Below are positions 28,327-36,007 of a DNA stretch of 37,777 nt, piece by piece. Both the position numbers and the translations under genes were made by a program. This DNA comes from Hydrogenophilales bacterium (GTDB taxonomy: Bacteria > Pseudomonadota > Gammaproteobacteria > Burkholderiales > Eutrophovitaceae). The first letter of the stretch is position 1. Each line of letters starts with the position of its first letter. Under the pieces are notes generated by a model. The model was not told the origin of the DNA, did not search any database, and saw nothing but the letters and a program-made list of their open reading frames with translations. Where the stretch lies: NCBI GenBank assembly GCA_902601765.1, contig CACKOO010000013.1, forward strand, positions 1 through 37,777. Direction: 5' to 3'.

Positions 28327-29268
28327 TTGAAAAAGTTTAAAGGATTTGTGTTTACTTGTTTTTTCGCTTTTGCGGGAAACTTGTTTATTAATCAAAGCTA
28401 CTGCTTGTCATTCGAAATAAGACAAATTGCGGACGGGAATTTTGTTCATTATGGCGTTCACGATGAAAGGTCTAAAACTAATTTAGGGGATAATGCCAAT
28501 ATTGGCTTTATAGTTGGCGATACGTGTGTACTCGTCGTTGACGCTGGAGGGTCATTGTCGGTGGGACAGTTGTTGAGACAAGCAATTCGGAAGACTACAA
28601 CGAAGCCTATATGTTTCGTTGTTGTTACTCATGCACATCCAGATCACTTTTTTGGGGCTGCGGCTTTTAAAGAGGATAAACCGAAGTATATAGGGCATGC
28701 GGGGTTATATTCACAATTGAGAATCAGGGAGCGGTTTTACAAAAAAACCTTGTTGCAAGATCTAGGGGATTTGGCTAAGGGCAGTGAAATTATCAAACCT
28801 GATATCATCATAGAAGCGGGGAATACATTAACTATATCACTTGGGAAACAACACGATATTGTTGTTAAAGCATGGCAACCAGCTCACACCGACCATGATT
28901 TGACTGTATTTGATAAGAGGAGTGATGTATTTTGGACTGGGGATCTTTTGTTTGTGAATCACGTCCCAATCCTTGATTTTAGTATTAAAAGTTTTATCAA
29001 TGTAATGAAGGAGTTGAGCATGTTGTCTGTGGCGAATTTTGTTCCAGGTCATGGGGTTCCTCAGCTTTCTTGGCTTGAGTCGGTAAACAATCAGCTTAGT
29101 TATTTAAATATAGTTTTGGTAGAAACTAGAGATGCGATAAAATCAGGTTTAAGGCTTATGGATGCTGTGCATGTGGTTGGTTGGACGGAGAAAGCAGAAT
29201 GGATTAGTTTTGATAGTTTTCATCGAAGAAACGTTACAACGGCTTGGACCGAGCTTGAATGGGAGTAA
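28327..29268 (+). CDS. Quinoprotein relay system zinc metallohydrolase (SoxH-like MBL fold)
   Basis: A 313-residue MBL-fold protein with an N-terminal signal peptide (about 1-28) and every zinc ligand present: His102, His104, Asp106, His107 in THAHPDHFFG; His187 in QPAHTDHDL; Asp206 in WTGDLLF; His242 in VPGHG. The N-terminal HYGVHDERSKTNLGDNANIG...IVGD and NHVPILD are what I recall of the quinoprotein-relay metallohydrolases next to fused SoxYZ-like carriers. Its reaction is unknown; release of a sulfur-bound group from the carrier cysteine is a reasonable guess by analogy with SoxB/SoxH. The start is a TTG at 28327, supported by TAAGGA seven bases before it. SoxYZ follows 75 bases downstream. 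Confidence 0.85.
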   Translation: MKKFKGFVFTCFFAFAGNLFINQSYCLSFEIRQIADGNFVHYGVHDERSKTNLGDNANIGFIVGDTCVLVVDAGGSLSVGQLLRQAIRKTTTKPICFVVVTHAHPDHFFGAAAFKEDKPKYIGHAGLYSQLRIRERFYKKTLLQDLGDLAKGSEIIKPDIIIEAGNTLTISLGKQHDIVVKAWQPAHTDHDLTVFDKRSDVFWTGDLLFVNHVPILDFSIKSFINVMKELSMLSVANFVPGHGVPQLSWLESVNNQLSYLNIVLVETRDAIKSGLRLMDAVHVVGWTEKAEWISFDSFHRRNVTTAWTELEWE

Positions 29269-29343
29269 TCCGGTATAATAAATTGATGCAAAAATGCGGA
29301 CGTGAAATTGACATCCAAAACCTATAATATTGGGGGGAGCAAG

Positions 29344-30192
29344 ATGCTTATGAAATTAAAAAGGTTAATTATTAACTTTGGGATACTAGGTATATTTTGT
29401 CTTGGACTAGCGGTTTCTACTAGCCAGGCAGTTAGCAATGATCCAGATCCAAATATTAGTCCAGAATGGAAAGCACTTAAGCTAACGTTGTTTGGCGATC
29501 GGAACATTAACCCTGATGGAAACGATGTGGTCAGGCTATTTTTGAATACGAAAGCAGACGATGCCTCTACTGTTCCTGTAATGGTTAACGGTCTAATTGA
29601 TCAATCGGCCAGCAATTTTATAAAAACTCTTTATTTGATTGTTGAGGGAAACCCATCCCCCATCGCTGGTGTTTTCCATTTTTCCCCGCATAGTGGCCGT
29701 ATGAAAGTTGAAACGAGGTTGCGTTTCGAGCAGTTCAGCTTTGTGAGAGCTGTAGCGGAAACAAACAACGGAGAATTATTTATGTCGGAAAGATATGTGC
29801 ACGCTTCCGGCGGATGTTCCTCCCCTGGAGGTGGTAATCAAGTGTCGGCAGCTCTTCTAGGAAAAATAAGGTTTCGAATAGATGATGTGATTGAGTTTGA
29901 TAAACCCGTGCTGGTACAAATGCAGGTTAGGCATCCGAATGAATCGTCTCTTGCGGCAGATTTTGATACAGACAAGGTTCCGCAATTTATAAGGAACGTA
30001 GCAGTGACATACAACAATAATATGGTCATGACAGCTCAGGTGGATTTTTCTCTGTCAGAGAACCCTTTATTTGCCTTTTATTTTATGCCTAACTCTGAGG
30101 GCGAACTTAGAGTTAAGGTAGAAGATACGCACGATCGTATCTTCGAGAGATCGGTGTTTATAGAAGAAGGTGTGGTGTCTAGCGGAAGCTAG
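29344..30192 (+). CDS. Quinoprotein dehydrogenase-associated SoxYZ-like carrier
   Basis: Periplasmic carrier protein in which a SoxY-like and a SoxZ-like domain are fused. Signal peptide about 1-29 (hydrophobic LIINFGILGIFCLGLAV, then SQA). The SoxY part contains the carrier cysteine Cys158 in HASGGCSSPGGG, equivalent to the SoxY GGCGG swinging arm but placed in the middle of the chain. The SoxZ part (about 175-282) has VQMQVRHPNES and a late LRVKVEDTHDRIF. The frame is open from a GTG at 29302. I chose the ATG at 29344 because GGGGGGAG stands just before it and a clean signal peptide then follows. Family knowledge links these carriers to PQQ-dependent dehydrogenases, not to thiosulfate oxidation proper. 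Confidence 0.87.
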   Translation: MLMKLKRLIINFGILGIFCLGLAVSTSQAVSNDPDPNISPEWKALKLTLFGDRNINPDGNDVVRLFLNTKADDASTVPVMVNGLIDQSASNFIKTLYLIVEGNPSPIAGVFHFSPHSGRMKVETRLRFEQFSFVRAVAETNNGELFMSERYVHASGGCSSPGGGNQVSAALLGKIRFRIDDVIEFDKPVLVQMQVRHPNESSLAADFDTDKVPQFIRNVAVTYNNNMVMTAQVDFSLSENPLFAFYFMPNSEGELRVKVEDTHDRIFERSVFIEEGVVSSGS

Positions 30193-30238
30193 TTACCACT
30201 AAGTTTTTTAGTTGCTTAGGTCGAGGAAATATAATCAA

Positions 30239-30598
30239 ATGTTATTGAATAAAAATTTGTATTTACTTTTGGTGATGATTTTGGGAATTTCGTCTACAGG
30301 TTTTGCTCAAGACGGAAATGTCATTGATGGAGAGAAGCTAACTGCTAATTGTCAGGGATGTCATGGAATTCCAGGTTTTAGGACAGCCTACCCTAAAGTT
30401 TACTCCGTTCCTAAGCTAGGTGGGCAAAGTGAGTTATATCTGGCAAATGCTCTGAAAGCCTATAGGTCTGGAAATAGAACACATCCCGGAATGCGGGCCA
30501 TAGCAGCAGCGCTTTCAGATGCCGACATAGCTGATCTGGCCGCTTATTATTCTGAAAATAAAAATAAAATCGTATCAAATGGGAAGGATGCTGAATGA
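30239..30598 (+). CDS. Monohaem cytochrome c (c553/c4-like), first of a tandem pair
   Basis: A 119-residue exported cytochrome c. Signal peptide about 1-23 (LYLLLVMILGIS...GFA). Haem site Cys38-Gln-Gly-Cys41-His42, then VPKLGGQSELYLANALKAYRSGNRTHPGM with the likely axial Met, and the closing SDADIADLAAYYSE of class I c553/c4 proteins. The frame extends to a TTG at 30212, but the ATG at 30239, after GAGGAAA, gives a proper signal peptide. Downstream of the SoxYZ-like carrier by 46 bases and overlapping the second cytochrome by four bases, so it is likely the electron acceptor arm of that system. Confidence 0.88.
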   Translation: MLLNKNLYLLLVMILGISSTGFAQDGNVIDGEKLTANCQGCHGIPGFRTAYPKVYSVPKLGGQSELYLANALKAYRSGNRTHPGMRAIAAALSDADIADLAAYYSENKNKIVSNGKDAE

Positions 30599-30939
30599 AC
30601 TGTTTAACTAAACTTATCATTGGATTTGGAATTTTTCTTGGACTGAGTGTGTCTCCATCCTTCGCAGAAGAGGAGGAACAACCGGTCACTGAACCAGCCA
30701 AGTTGACAGTTTGCTCTGCATGTCATGGAGCGGATGGTAACAAGTCCATGACTCCCGATACCCCCAAATTGGGAGGGCAGGCTGCGGATTATATAGCGCA
30801 AGCGTTGAAGCAGTATCAAAATGGGATGAGAAATCATCCCATCATGGGGGCTATGGCGGCAGGGCTAACGGAACAAGATATAGACGAATTATCTAATTAT
30901 TTTTCGAATCAGGATAGTCAGTTGCACACTAAATACTAA
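30595..30939 (+). CDS. Monohaem cytochrome c (c553/c4-like), second of a tandem pair
   Basis: A 114-residue exported cytochrome c. Signal peptide about 1-24, an acidic linker (EEEEQP), haem site Cys40-Ser-Ala-Cys43-His44, then TPKLGGQAADYIAQALKQYQ and NHPIMGAMAAGL with the probable axial Met. It is clearly a paralogue of the preceding cytochrome (LGGQ...Y.A.ALK.Y..G.R.HP.M shared). The ATG overlaps the upstream TGA (ATGA). Two such domains in one chain would be a dihaem cytochrome c4, so this pair looks like c4 in two pieces. Last gene of the relay cluster. Confidence 0.88.
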   Translation: MNCLTKLIIGFGIFLGLSVSPSFAEEEEQPVTEPAKLTVCSACHGADGNKSMTPDTPKLGGQAADYIAQALKQYQNGMRNHPIMGAMAAGLTEQDIDELSNYFSNQDSQLHTKY

Positions 30940-31146
30940 CTTGTAGCCTGCCTAAATACAGAAATGATTTTGGTAGGACCTCGTAATGTGTTTGATTATG
31001 GGTTTTTATCCATACTTATTCAACCAAGATTTGTTTGGTAACTTTAACAACGTAGTGGTGGCGCTATTTTCCCAATAATGATGTTGGTAGTAGTTTTTGA
31101 GAACCAGTTGTAAATCGGGTGGAGATGTAGCTCAGCAATAGCCCTC

Positions 31147-31836
31147 TCAGGAGCTTTGTTGTACTTTTGGTTTTCTTTGTTTGATGCGGTCTTCCGCAAT
31201 TTGTAACGCTTTTCGTATCATGGAGTCCCTAACAGATACGTCTCTTGCAGTAATAAATTGACTCATACTTGGCTTTTCGTCAGTATTGCGTTCTTTTTCT
31301 TTTCTTGTTTTGATTAGATCACGACGAGCTTTGGTGATTTCGTATAGCTGACTGTTTTTTTCGCTTAATTCATAGTAGCTTTTGCGCAACACTTTATCGG
31401 CATGGAAATTACCCTCTTGCTTTAAGTCAGCCAGGTTCTTAATTGCGATACAGTCGACTGGGCAAGCTGGAATACAAAGCTCGCATCCCGTGCAGTCATC
31501 AGTAAGTACAGTGTGCATGCTTTTTTTTGTCCCGACTATTGCATCAAATGGACATGCCCTGATACAAAGGGTACAGCCAATACATTGAGATTCAGTTATT
31601 TGCGCGGATTTATATTGAGACTTTTGAGAATTTTCTAGTGTTTCTAAATTGGTGTGCGTTGCTTTAATTTGTTGCAGTACTTGATTAGTGATTTTTCCAC
31701 CTGGACTACATAAATTGGTATTAGCTGTATTGTTTGCAACGGCATGTGCATATTCTAAACAGGTAGGAAAACCACATTTGCGGCATTGTGTTTGAGGAAG
31801 TCTAGAGTTTAAGAGTTTTGTTAAAGGTTCAGACAT
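31147..31836 (-). CDS. rsxB: RnfB/RsxB-like iron-sulfur protein without membrane anchor
   Basis: A 229-residue polyferredoxin. The N-terminal Fe-S domain has Cys18, Cys21, Cys26 and Cys43 (TQCRKCGFPTC...LC), and two 4Fe-4S ferredoxin motifs follow (Cys85/88/91/95 and Cys115/118/121/125, each CxxCxxCxxxCP). Typical RnfB has an N-terminal transmembrane helix before this point; here the chain begins MSEPLTKLLNSRLPQTQC with no helix, so it is soluble. No rnfACDGE genes are nearby. Such solitary RnfB forms occur in betaproteobacteria. The C-terminal 90 residues are charged and helical. It follows pyrD by two bases, so electron transfer is its likely role but the partner is unknown. Confidence 0.87.
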   Translation of the reverse strand: MSEPLTKLLNSRLPQTQCRKCGFPTCLEYAHAVANNTANTNLCSPGGKITNQVLQQIKATHTNLETLENSQKSQYKSAQITESQCIGCTLCIRACPFDAIVGTKKSMHTVLTDDCTGCELCIPACPVDCIAIKNLADLKQEGNFHADKVLRKSYYELSEKNSQLYEITKARRDLIKTRKEKERNTDEKPSMSQFITARDVSVRDSMIRKALQIAEDRIKQRKPKVQQSS

Positions 31837-31838
31837 CG

Positions 31839-32861
31839 CTATGGTTTAATATGGGCTAATTTTTTTAAAAGGCCAGGTCCTTGGTAAATTAAGCCAGTAT
31901 AGAGTTGGATCAACTGAGCGCCTGATTGAAATTTTTCTACTGCGTCTTCTGCGGAAGTGATGCCGCCCACACCAATCAACGTAGAACTTTTACCGAGGGA
32001 TTGATGGAGTTTTTTTAAAATATTAGTGGACCTTGAGAACAGTGGTTTACCACTCAGACCTCCCGCCTGTTGAGAATGCGGAAACCCTTCTACATAATCT
32101 CTAGATAATGTGGTATTGGTGGCTATTATGCCGTCTATTGAGTGGTGTTTTATGATGTGGGTTAAATCATGGAGTTCGACCATATCTAAATCAGGAGAAA
32201 CTTTAATTACCAAGGGCTTTTTTTTGCCAAAAGCTTCAGCTAGTAAATCTCTTTCATGAGTGATTTCAGCTAATAATTTATCCAACAATATTTTTTTTTG
32301 CAATTCACGAAGACCTTGAGTATTGGGCGAGGAAATATTGATTGTAAAATAATCGCCAAGTTCATACAGTTTTTGTAAACAAAATTTGTAATCCAAATGA
32401 GCTTGCGAAATTGGCGTGTCGGCATTTTTACCAATATTGATTCCTAAAATTCCTTTATATTTTGATTTGTTTAAATTATTTGCCACATTGACAGCGCCAA
32501 GGTTGTTGAACCCTAATCTATTTATCAAAGCCTCACAAGGTGAAATTCTAAACAAACGTGGTTTGGCATTCCCGTCCTGTGGCTCTGGAGTAACAGTGCC
32601 AATTTCAATGAAACCGAAACCCAACTTTCCTAGAACATCGAGGTAAGCTCCGTTTTTATCAAGACCTGCTGCAAGCCCGATCCTATTTGGAAAAGATATT
32701 CCCATGGTATTAACAGGATTATTAGGCAGTCTCTCACCTAACACGCCCAAGGCTCCCACTTTATCAATAGTTTCAAGAATTTTAAAGGCTATATGATGTG
32801 CTTTTTCGGGTTCAAAGGAAAATAAGAGGGATCTCGCTAGTCTGTAAAGCATCTGGTCCAT
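31839..32861 (-). CDS. pyrD: Dihydroorotate dehydrogenase (quinone)
   Basis: Class 2 flavoprotein at the inner membrane that oxidises dihydroorotate to orotate in pyrimidine synthesis, passing electrons to quinone. 340 residues. The N-terminal amphipathic helices (MLYRLARSLLFSFEPEKAHH) mark the quinone-linked class. FMN/catalytic features include GLAAGLDKNGAYLD, NISSPNTQGLRELQ with the catalytic Ser, VIKVSPDLD and the end GVGGITSAEDAVEKFQSGA. Between bpt and the RnfB gene in one minus-strand run. Confidence 0.96.
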   Translation of the reverse strand: MDQMLYRLARSLLFSFEPEKAHHIAFKILETIDKVGALGVLGERLPNNPVNTMGISFPNRIGLAAGLDKNGAYLDVLGKLGFGFIEIGTVTPEPQDGNAKPRLFRISPCEALINRLGFNNLGAVNVANNLNKSKYKGILGINIGKNADTPISQAHLDYKFCLQKLYELGDYFTINISSPNTQGLRELQKKILLDKLLAEITHERDLLAEAFGKKKPLVIKVSPDLDMVELHDLTHIIKHHSIDGIIATNTTLSRDYVEGFPHSQQAGGLSGKPLFSRSTNILKKLHQSLGKSSTLIGVGGITSAEDAVEKFQSGAQLIQLYTGLIYQGPGLLKKLAHIKP

Positions 32862-32876
32862 CTCAACGTTTTCATA

Positions 32877-33614
32877 TTACCAACCTCTATCATCTAACCT
32901 GCGCCACGTGCCATCAATTAATCCTTCTATTGGTCGAAAATTGGTTTTATAAGCCATTTTTTTACTTTTAGCTATCCAGTAGCCTAAATATACGTAGGGC
33001 ATGCCGATCGATTTACAGTAATTTATTTGCCAAACTATATTGTATATACCCAGGCTAGATTTCTTTTCATCAGGATCAAAAAAAGTATAAACAGAAGATA
33101 TTCCGTCATCCAGGTGATCTACTATACTAACAATTTTTAGGGCGCCATTACTTTCTCTGAACTCAATCAGGGATGAATTTACATTGCTTTGTAATAGGAA
33201 GTGTTTGTATTGTTCCTTGTTATCTGTATCCATCCCTCCACCACTATGCCTTGTGGCTTGGTATCTGCTGTAAAGGCTATAGTGTTCTGGATTATAAGTA
33301 GGTTCGAGCACCTGAGTAAATAATTCTTTATTTTTCTTCCATGCCCTTTTTTGCGATCGGCTTTTAACAAATGCCTTTGTATCAATACGAACAGGGACGC
33401 AGGCGTTACACTTTTCACAGAATGGCCTATAGGTGAAAGAGCCGCTTCTTCTAAACCCCATATTCACTAACCCACTGTAAGTACTAGCATTTATGGCATG
33501 GTTAGGCGTAGCTACTTGAGATCGAGCAACCCTCGTCGGTAAGTAGCTACAGGCATAAGGTGCTGTGGTGTAAAACTGAAGAGTTGCAAAGGGTAAATCG
33601 TTTAATTTTGTCAT
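32877..33614 (-). CDS. bpt: Aspartate/glutamate leucyltransferase (Bpt)
   Basis: Adds leucine from Leu-tRNA to N-terminal Asp/Glu of proteins, feeding them to ClpS/ClpAP degradation. 245 residues. The N-terminal domain has the family [13 protein letters not shown] and [18 protein letters not shown] cysteine block; the C-terminal acetyltransferase-like fold has [20 protein letters not shown] and YVYLGYWI, ending [11 protein letters not shown]. The ATG directly follows the aat stop (TAAATG), the usual aat-bpt couple. Confidence 0.95.
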   Translation of the reverse strand: MTKLNDLPFATLQFYTTAPYACSYLPTRVARSQVATPNHAINASTYSGLVNMGFRRSGSFTYRPFCEKCNACVPVRIDTKAFVKSRSQKRAWKKNKELFTQVLEPTYNPEHYSLYSRYQATRHSGGGMDTDNKEQYKHFLLQSNVNSSLIEFRESNGALKIVSIVDHLDDGISSVYTFFDPDEKKSSLGIYNIVWQINYCKSIGMPYVYLGYWIAKSKKMAYKTNFRPIEGLIDGTWRRLDDRGW

Positions 33615-34331
33615 TTATACGAAGTTCTCATCAATTGTCCATTTGATTGGAGGTGATCGATATTCTACTGATCTTGCGAGTAGAGATGCAAATTTTTGTC
33701 GAGATATTTCAATTCCACCCATCGAACGCAAGTGGTCACTACTAACCTGGCAGTCTATCAACTCAAAGTGCCACATGGCCAACTGCCTTGCCAACGCCAC
33801 TAGGGCTAGTTTAGAAGTGTTGGGTTTCTCAGAAAACATTGACTCTCCGAAAAAAGCTCTTCCAAGAGCTACTCCGTACAACCCACCGACCAAGTTATTG
33901 GACTCCCAGATTTCCACTGAATGAGCGTATCCCTCGTTATGCAGATCGGTATAAGCATTGAGCATATCCTGTGTAATCCAAGTATCTTTTTGAGATTGTC
34001 TTGGTGTTTGACATTTCTTGATAACCTGTTTGAAAGCCTGATCTATTGTAATTTTGTATTTTTTTTGCTTCCAAAGTTTTTTAAGGGATTTGGAAATTTT
34101 TATTTTCGCGGGTCGTATGATTAATCGGGGATCAGGACTCCACCACAAAATAGGTTCATTAGCGCAGTACCATGGGAAAATACCTCTTCGGTAAGCCAAC
34201 AATAACCGCTCCTTGGATAAGTCACCGCCAATTGCTAATAAGCCATTTGGTTCGTCAAGTGCTTGGTCAATGGAAGGAAATTTATGTTCCTTGCCGATTA
34301 TAGTGGGTGTTGCTCTTTTGATAATTACCAT
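33615..34331 (-). CDS. aat: Leucyl/phenylalanyl-tRNA--protein transferase
   Basis: Transfers Leu or Phe to N-terminal Lys/Arg of proteins in the N-end-rule pathway. 238 residues with the family landmarks FPSIDQALDEPNGLLAIGGDL, RGIFPWYCANEPILWWSPDPR, GYAHSVEIWESNNLVGGLYG and FFGESMFSE. It heads the minus-strand group aat-bpt-pyrD-rsxB. The 140-base divergent gap to the methyltransferase gene holds both promoters; I could not fix either one. Confidence 0.96.
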   Translation of the reverse strand: MVIIKRATPTIIGKEHKFPSIDQALDEPNGLLAIGGDLSKERLLLAYRRGIFPWYCANEPILWWSPDPRLIIRPAKIKISKSLKKLWKQKKYKITIDQAFKQVIKKCQTPRQSQKDTWITQDMLNAYTDLHNEGYAHSVEIWESNNLVGGLYGVALGRAFFGESMFSEKPNTSKLALVALARQLAMWHFELIDCQVSSDHLRSMGGIEISRQKFASLLARSVEYRSPPIKWTIDENFV

Positions 34332-34471
34332 TGTTGTTTTAAAGTCATTAACCTCGATTACTCCAATAGTACCTCAATTGAAATATCACTAGCTTAAGAG
34401 ATATTAGCTAGCGTACTTATGACATATAATGTGTCTCAAGAAAATAATATTGTTTTAGGTTAAAGATACTT

Positions 34472-35038
34472 ATGACAGCACATAATAATAGTGAACCGTC
34501 GGATTGGGTGAGAAAATGGGCAAGTTTAGTAAAACCCGGGGGTGAGGTCTTGGACTTGGCTTGTGGGGAAGGAAGGCATTCGATTTTCATGGCCGATTTG
34601 GGCCATAAGGTGCTCGCTACGGATCATGATGAAGAAAAATTGGCGGTTTTGAGAGGGATTAAAAACATCAATACCTTACTCATAGATCTTGAGAAAGACG
34701 GTCTTTCATTTAAAGAAAAAAGATTTAGCGCAATAATAGTAACTAACTATTTATACAGACCTTTTCTTACAAGCTTGATGAAAATTTTAGATCAATCTGG
34801 TGTTATTATTTATGAAACTTTTTCACAGGGTAATGAAAGCTTTGGTAAACCATCGAATAAGAGCTATTTATTGGAACACCACGAGTTGTTAGATGTTTTT
34901 CGGAAAAAATTATATGTAGTAAGCTTTGAGCAAGGTCGTATAAATTTGCCCAAACCAGCGGTCATTCAAAGAATCTGTGCAATAACTTATCATGCCGCAT
35001 ATAACGACCACATATTATTGAACCAGGTTAAAGGTTAG
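34472..35038 (+). CDS. Class I SAM-dependent methyltransferase (small, TehB/UbiE-like)
   Basis: A 188-residue methyltransferase of unknown substrate. SAM motif I is VLDLACGEGRHS (26-36), followed by the acidic loop-end ATDHDEEKL (49-57), which would hold the ribose, and by IIVTNYLYRP as motif IV. No membrane segment or signal. dapA starts 38 bases after the stop in the same direction. I know the methyltransferase-dapA-bamC-MBL order from betaproteobacteria, where its role is also not known. Confidence 0.85.
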   Translation: MTAHNNSEPSDWVRKWASLVKPGGEVLDLACGEGRHSIFMADLGHKVLATDHDEEKLAVLRGIKNINTLLIDLEKDGLSFKEKRFSAIIVTNYLYRPFLTSLMKILDQSGVIIYETFSQGNESFGKPSNKSYLLEHHELLDVFRKKLYVVSFEQGRINLPKPAVIQRICAITYHAAYNDHILLNQVKG

Positions 35039-35076
35039 TCGGATTATCGGGTACAATTAGTTAAAGGGGATTGATT

Positions 35077-35967
35077 ATGTTGAAAGGTAGTGTTGTTGCG
35101 ATTGTGACCCCAATGAGGTCTTCCGATAGTTCAGTGGATTTTGATAGTCTAGCTAACTTGATAGATTGGCATATTGCAGAAGGGACAAATGGTATAGTCA
35201 TTGTAGGAACAACGGGGGAGTCACCTGCGGTAAGCTTCAATGAACATTGTGATCTCATCAAGTTTACCGTGGAAAAGGTTCAAAAAAGGATTCCAGTAAT
35301 TGCTGGTACGGGAGCTAATTCGACTCAAGAGGCAATAGATCTATCCGTATATGCGAAGGAAATTGGAGCAGATTTTGGACTGAGTGTTGTTCCGTACTAC
35401 AATAAGCCTACTCAAGAGGGTCTATACCGTCACTTTAGCACCATAGCTGAGACAGTTGATTTCCCACAGATTTTATACAATGTTCCGGGAAGAACGGTGG
35501 CTGACATTTCCAACGAAACAGTGATTAGGCTGTCAGTTTTGGAAAATATAATAGGGCTCAAAGACGCTACAGCAGACCTAGAACGGGTAGCCGCACTGAT
35601 TGGTAGGGTCGAGAGGGATTTCGCAATTTATAGTGGGGATGACGGGTCCGCCCTGGGGCTGATGATGCTAGGCGGACATGGGGTAATTTCAGTGACAGCG
35701 AATATCGTACCAAATTTAGTAAGTAAAATTTGTGATTGTGTTATTAATAAAGCTGATTTTTTAGCCGCTAGAAACTATAATCAAAACCTAGTGAGCTTAA
35801 ATAAAGCTCTTTTTTTGGAATCTAACCCGATTCCCGTGAAATGGGCCTTAGCTAAAATGGGAAAAATTCCAACAGGAATTCGATTACCACTGACGCAGAT
35901 GTCCAACGAACTTGAAGGCATATTAGCGACTGCCATGCAGGAAGCTGGAATAAGTGTAGAAGATTAA
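35077..35967 (+). CDS. dapA: 4-hydroxy-tetrahydrodipicolinate synthase
   Basis: First committed step of lysine and meso-diaminopimelate synthesis, condensing pyruvate with aspartate semialdehyde. 296 residues from the ATG at 35077, which has AAAGGGGA eight bases before it; an in-frame TTG two codons upstream is less likely. The Schiff-base lysine is Lys162 in IIGLKDATADL, with Thr44-Thr45 (VGTTGESP), Tyr134 and Arg139 (LYNVPGRT) completing the active site. Confidence 0.97.
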   Translation: MLKGSVVAIVTPMRSSDSSVDFDSLANLIDWHIAEGTNGIVIVGTTGESPAVSFNEHCDLIKFTVEKVQKRIPVIAGTGANSTQEAIDLSVYAKEIGADFGLSVVPYYNKPTQEGLYRHFSTIAETVDFPQILYNVPGRTVADISNETVIRLSVLENIIGLKDATADLERVAALIGRVERDFAIYSGDDGSALGLMMLGGHGVISVTANIVPNLVSKICDCVINKADFLAARNYNQNLVSLNKALFLESNPIPVKWALAKMGKIPTGIRLPLTQMSNELEGILATAMQEAGISVED

Positions 35968-36007
35968 AAAAGTTGAATTTATAAAATAACTAGAATTTGT
36001 CCATTAT

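Noticed and set aside
29308..29328. TTGACA at 29308 and TATAAT at 29323, perfect promoter hexamers before the SoxYZ-like gene
   Set aside because: Only nine bases separate them, far below the 16-18 needed, so they cannot form one promoter. Another TATAAT at 29274 also lacks a -35 partner.
31119..31160. tRNA-like 5' segment (GGAGATGTAGCTCAG) just downstream of the rsxB-like gene
   Set aside because: It looks like a tRNA D-arm start, but there is no proper D-loop, anticodon arm or T-arm; the following bases are the coding end of the RnfB gene. A chance match or at most a relic.
34380..34412. Small inverted repeats (AATATC/GATATT, CTAGC/GCTAG) in the aat-methyltransferase gap
   Set aside because: Five- and six-base arms in AT-rich DNA are expected by chance; no regulator or repeat family suggested.
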